This document shows, one piece after another, positions 22,145-23,787 of a stretch of 23,787 nt of DNA (its first letter is position 1; each line of letters starts with the position of its first letter). The position numbers and the translations under genes are program-made. The notes under the pieces are model-generated. The model was given only the letters and a program-made list of their open reading frames with translations, did no database searches and had not been told where the DNA came from. Source of the stretch: Eudoraea sp. (GTDB taxonomy: Bacteria; Bacteroidota; Bacteroidia; Flavobacteriales; Flavobacteriaceae); the NCBI GenBank assembly GCA_024642325.1, contig JAHEBI010000002.1, positions 1 through 23,787 of the forward strand. The letters are read 5' to 3'.

Positions 22145-23787
22145 TTAATTTCCGGTCCATCCCGGTCCACGTACTACCCTGCCGGGGAAAGCTCCGGTAT
22201 GTTCTCCGTCTTTGAGTACCTGAGTACCATTTACAAAGATATGTTTCATTCCTGTGGCATACTGATGTGGCTTTGAAAAGGTAGCATTGTCCTTGATTTT
22301 ATCGGCATCAAAAAGAACGACATCTGCATAATATCCCGGTTTGAGTGCACCTCTGTTCTTTAGTTTTAGATTTGTTGCAGGGAGGGTAGTGAGCTTATAA
22401 ATGGCTTCCTCCAGCGGAATAACCTTTTCATCTCGTACAAAATGGCCTAATAAACGCGCAAAGGATCCATAGGCTCTTGGATGTGTGCTTTGTTCCAGGA
22501 ACACACCTTCATTGGTATACGATCCTGCATCTGAACAGATGGCCATATATGGAAGTGCTAATTTCTTTTTAATATTCTCTTCGGACATTGAGAAGTATAC
22601 TACCTGAATTCTGCTATCGTCTTCCTGTATTAAATCAACCACGGTTTCAGCCGCGGATTTATTTCTTTCCTTTGCTATTTCATCAAGAGTTTTACCTATC
22701 AGTTGCCTCATTTGTTTATTTCTGAAACCGACTAACAAAATCTTATCCGGTGGTACATGAAATTTTATTTCCTGTATCATCTGCTTCCTCTTTGCGGGCT
22801 GTGCTATAAGTTCCATCGTTTTATTGTGCCCTCCTTCTTTGGCCCATGCCGGCAATAAAATATTGAGACCGGTTGAACTGGCATTGTACATATACATATC
22901 GGTAGTTATTGGCAGTCCTTGTTTACGTGCATTATCCACCAACTGTATAGCGCTGTCCAGTAAATGCCAGTTGGCGGTACCGGATGCTTTAAAGTGATAA
23001 ATTTCTGAACGTATGCCTGCCTCTTTGGATATTGTAATCAGTTCCTGTACGGCATCAAGAAGGTTTTCTTCTTCATCCCGGATATGAGAGATGTACATGC
23101 CATCATAATCTGCAACAATTTTGGCAAGTTCAATAATTTCTTCAGTTTTTGCATGTCCGCTTGGTACATAAATCAATGAAGTAGACAAGCCCATAGCACC
23201 CTCCTCCATAGCCTGTTTGGTAAGCACTTTCATTTTTTCCAATTCGGCAGCATCGGGGGGTCTGTTTTCATAATTCATGACATAATTCCTCAAGGTTCCA
23301 TTTCCAATAAAGGAGGCAATATTAGTTGATACACCTTTCTCTTCAAGAAATTCCAGGTATTCGCCCAGGGTAGTCCAGTTAATATCATAAGTGATATTTT
23401 GTTGCGACTCCTTCATTTCCTGCTTCATAGCTTCATTTAACGGACCCATGGAATGACCCTCGCCCATAACTTCAAGGGTAACACCTTGCCTGATATCCCC
23501 CTGAGACCTGCCATCTTCAATGAGCGCTACGTTGGCCCAACTTAACATATTTATGAAACCTGGAGCAACGGTAAGACCGGTTGCATCTATCTCCATTAAA
23601 CCAGCGGCATTTTTTAAATCGCCAATCATAACAATGGTATCTGCATTAATGGCAATATCTCCTACAAATGAGGGTTCTCCGGATCCATCCATAATGATGC
23701 CATTTCTGATAACCAGATCATAGGGTTCATGCTTCTCACAGGCCAGGATTAGAATGACAACTGTAAGGGCTATGGCAATTTGTTTTA
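22145..23787 (-). CDS. N-acyl-D-amino-acid deacylase-type amidohydrolase, lipoprotein (5' end off the window)
   Basis: The frame is open to the window edge. An ATG at 23692 is internal, because the 31 codons before it encode a lipoprotein signal ending TVVILILAC and then EKHEPYDLVIRNGII, the standard start of this family. Only a few residues are missing. At least 546 residues are visible in total. Family segments are APGFINMLSW, GVTLEVMGEG, YISHIRDEEENLLDAV, SEIYHFKASG and ICSDAGSY. These supply the two late histidines and the aspartate, but the early HxH that follows PGFID in typical members is replaced by Leu-Ser-Trp. It is exported and probably acts on acylated or dipeptide-like compounds; the substrate is unknown. 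The lactonase-like gene follows 28 bases downstream. Confidence 0.9.
   Translation of the reverse strand, partial: KQIAIALTVVILILACEKHEPYDLVIRNGIIMDGSGEPSFVGDIAINADTIVMIGDLKNAAGLMEIDATGLTVAPGFINMLSWANVALIEDGRSQGDIRQGVTLEVMGEGHSMGPLNEAMKQEMKESQQNITYDINWTTLGEYLEFLEEKGVSTNIASFIGNGTLRNYVMNYENRPPDAAELEKMKVLTKQAMEEGAMGLSTSLIYVPSGHAKTEEIIELAKIVADYDGMYISHIRDEEENLLDAVQELITISKEAGIRSEIYHFKASGTANWHLLDSAIQLVDNARKQGLPITTDMYMYNASSTGLNILLPAWAKEGGHNKTMELIAQPAKRKQMIQEIKFHVPPDKILLVGFRNKQMRQLIGKTLDEIAKERNKSAAETVVDLIQEDDSRIQVVYFSMSEENIKKKLALPYMAICSDAGSYTNEGVFLEQSTHPRAYGSFARLLGHFVRDEKVIPLEEAIYKLTTLPATNLKLKNRGALKPGYYADVVLFDADKIKDNATFSKPHQYATGMKHIFVNGTQVLKDGEHTGAFPGRVVRGPGWTGN

Noticed and set aside
22117..22170. 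Longer start for the lactonase-like protein at 22170
   Set aside because: It would overlap the end of the upstream gene and place 18 polar residues before a clear lipoprotein signal; the ATG at 22116 fits better.
1..23787. CRISPR array, insertion sequence, phage or defence genes
   Set aside because: No regularly spaced repeats, transposase-like ORFs, terminal repeats or defence-type domains were found.

Overview
The window looks like a chromosome segment from a member of the Flavobacteriaceae (Bacteroidota), probably marine. The reasons are a TonB-dependent receptor with an N-terminal carboxypeptidase-regulatory-like domain next to a DUF4249 lipoprotein, a second protein with such a domain, monomeric NADP-isocitrate dehydrogenase, many lipoprotein and signal peptides, AT-rich spacers, and promoter-like motifs of the Bacteroidota type (TTTG ... 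TAnnTTTG). The genus cannot be told from the sequence alone. All 18 recognisable genes lie on the minus strand, so transcription runs from high to low coordinates. The genes at both window edges are cut.

Layout, in order of transcription. (1) 23787-20420: a lipoprotein of the N-acyl-D-amino-acid deacylase type (5' end off the window), an SMP-30/gluconolactonase-like lipoprotein and a class I glutamine amidotransferase-like protein. (2) 20352-17674: a two-subunit molybdenum hydroxylase, with a 2Fe-2S subunit followed by a large Tat-signal molybdopterin subunit. (3) 17511-15596: a small membrane-anchored protein with an RRxFL-type N-terminus, then a GMC oxidoreductase broken by one in-frame TGA. 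(4) 15531-12487: an SLC13/DASS anion transporter, a secreted esterase and an exported DinB-like protein, tightly spaced. (5) 12260-11655: a second exported DinB-like protein, ending in a hairpin. (6) 11584-7663: an SSS sodium:solute symporter, myo-inositol oxygenase (overlapping or abutting the symporter gene) and a lipoprotein sulfatase, a likely catabolic operon. (7) 7473-6139: a carboxypeptidase-regulatory-like domain protein with its own terminator. (8) 6090-5200: a 0.9-kb gap with no conventional gene, but with a good promoter candidate, a very good intrinsic terminator, a foldable RNA segment and a 38-codon ORF between them. (9) 5199-2980: monomeric isocitrate dehydrogenase with a clear terminator. 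(10) 2857-1: the TonB-dependent receptor and the DUF4249 lipoprotein, which runs off the window.

Apart from the housekeeping gene icd, the theme is uptake and oxidation of small organic compounds: transporters (SSS, DASS), oxygenase and oxidoreductases (MIOX, molybdenum hydroxylase, GMC), and hydrolases at the cell surface or in the periplasm (sulfatase, esterase, lactonase-like, D-aminoacylase-like). The points most worth a second look are the nonsense codon in the GMC gene, the orphan promoter/terminator unit upstream of icd, the symporter-MIOX-sulfatase operon, and the amidohydrolase that lacks the family's first HxH metal motif.
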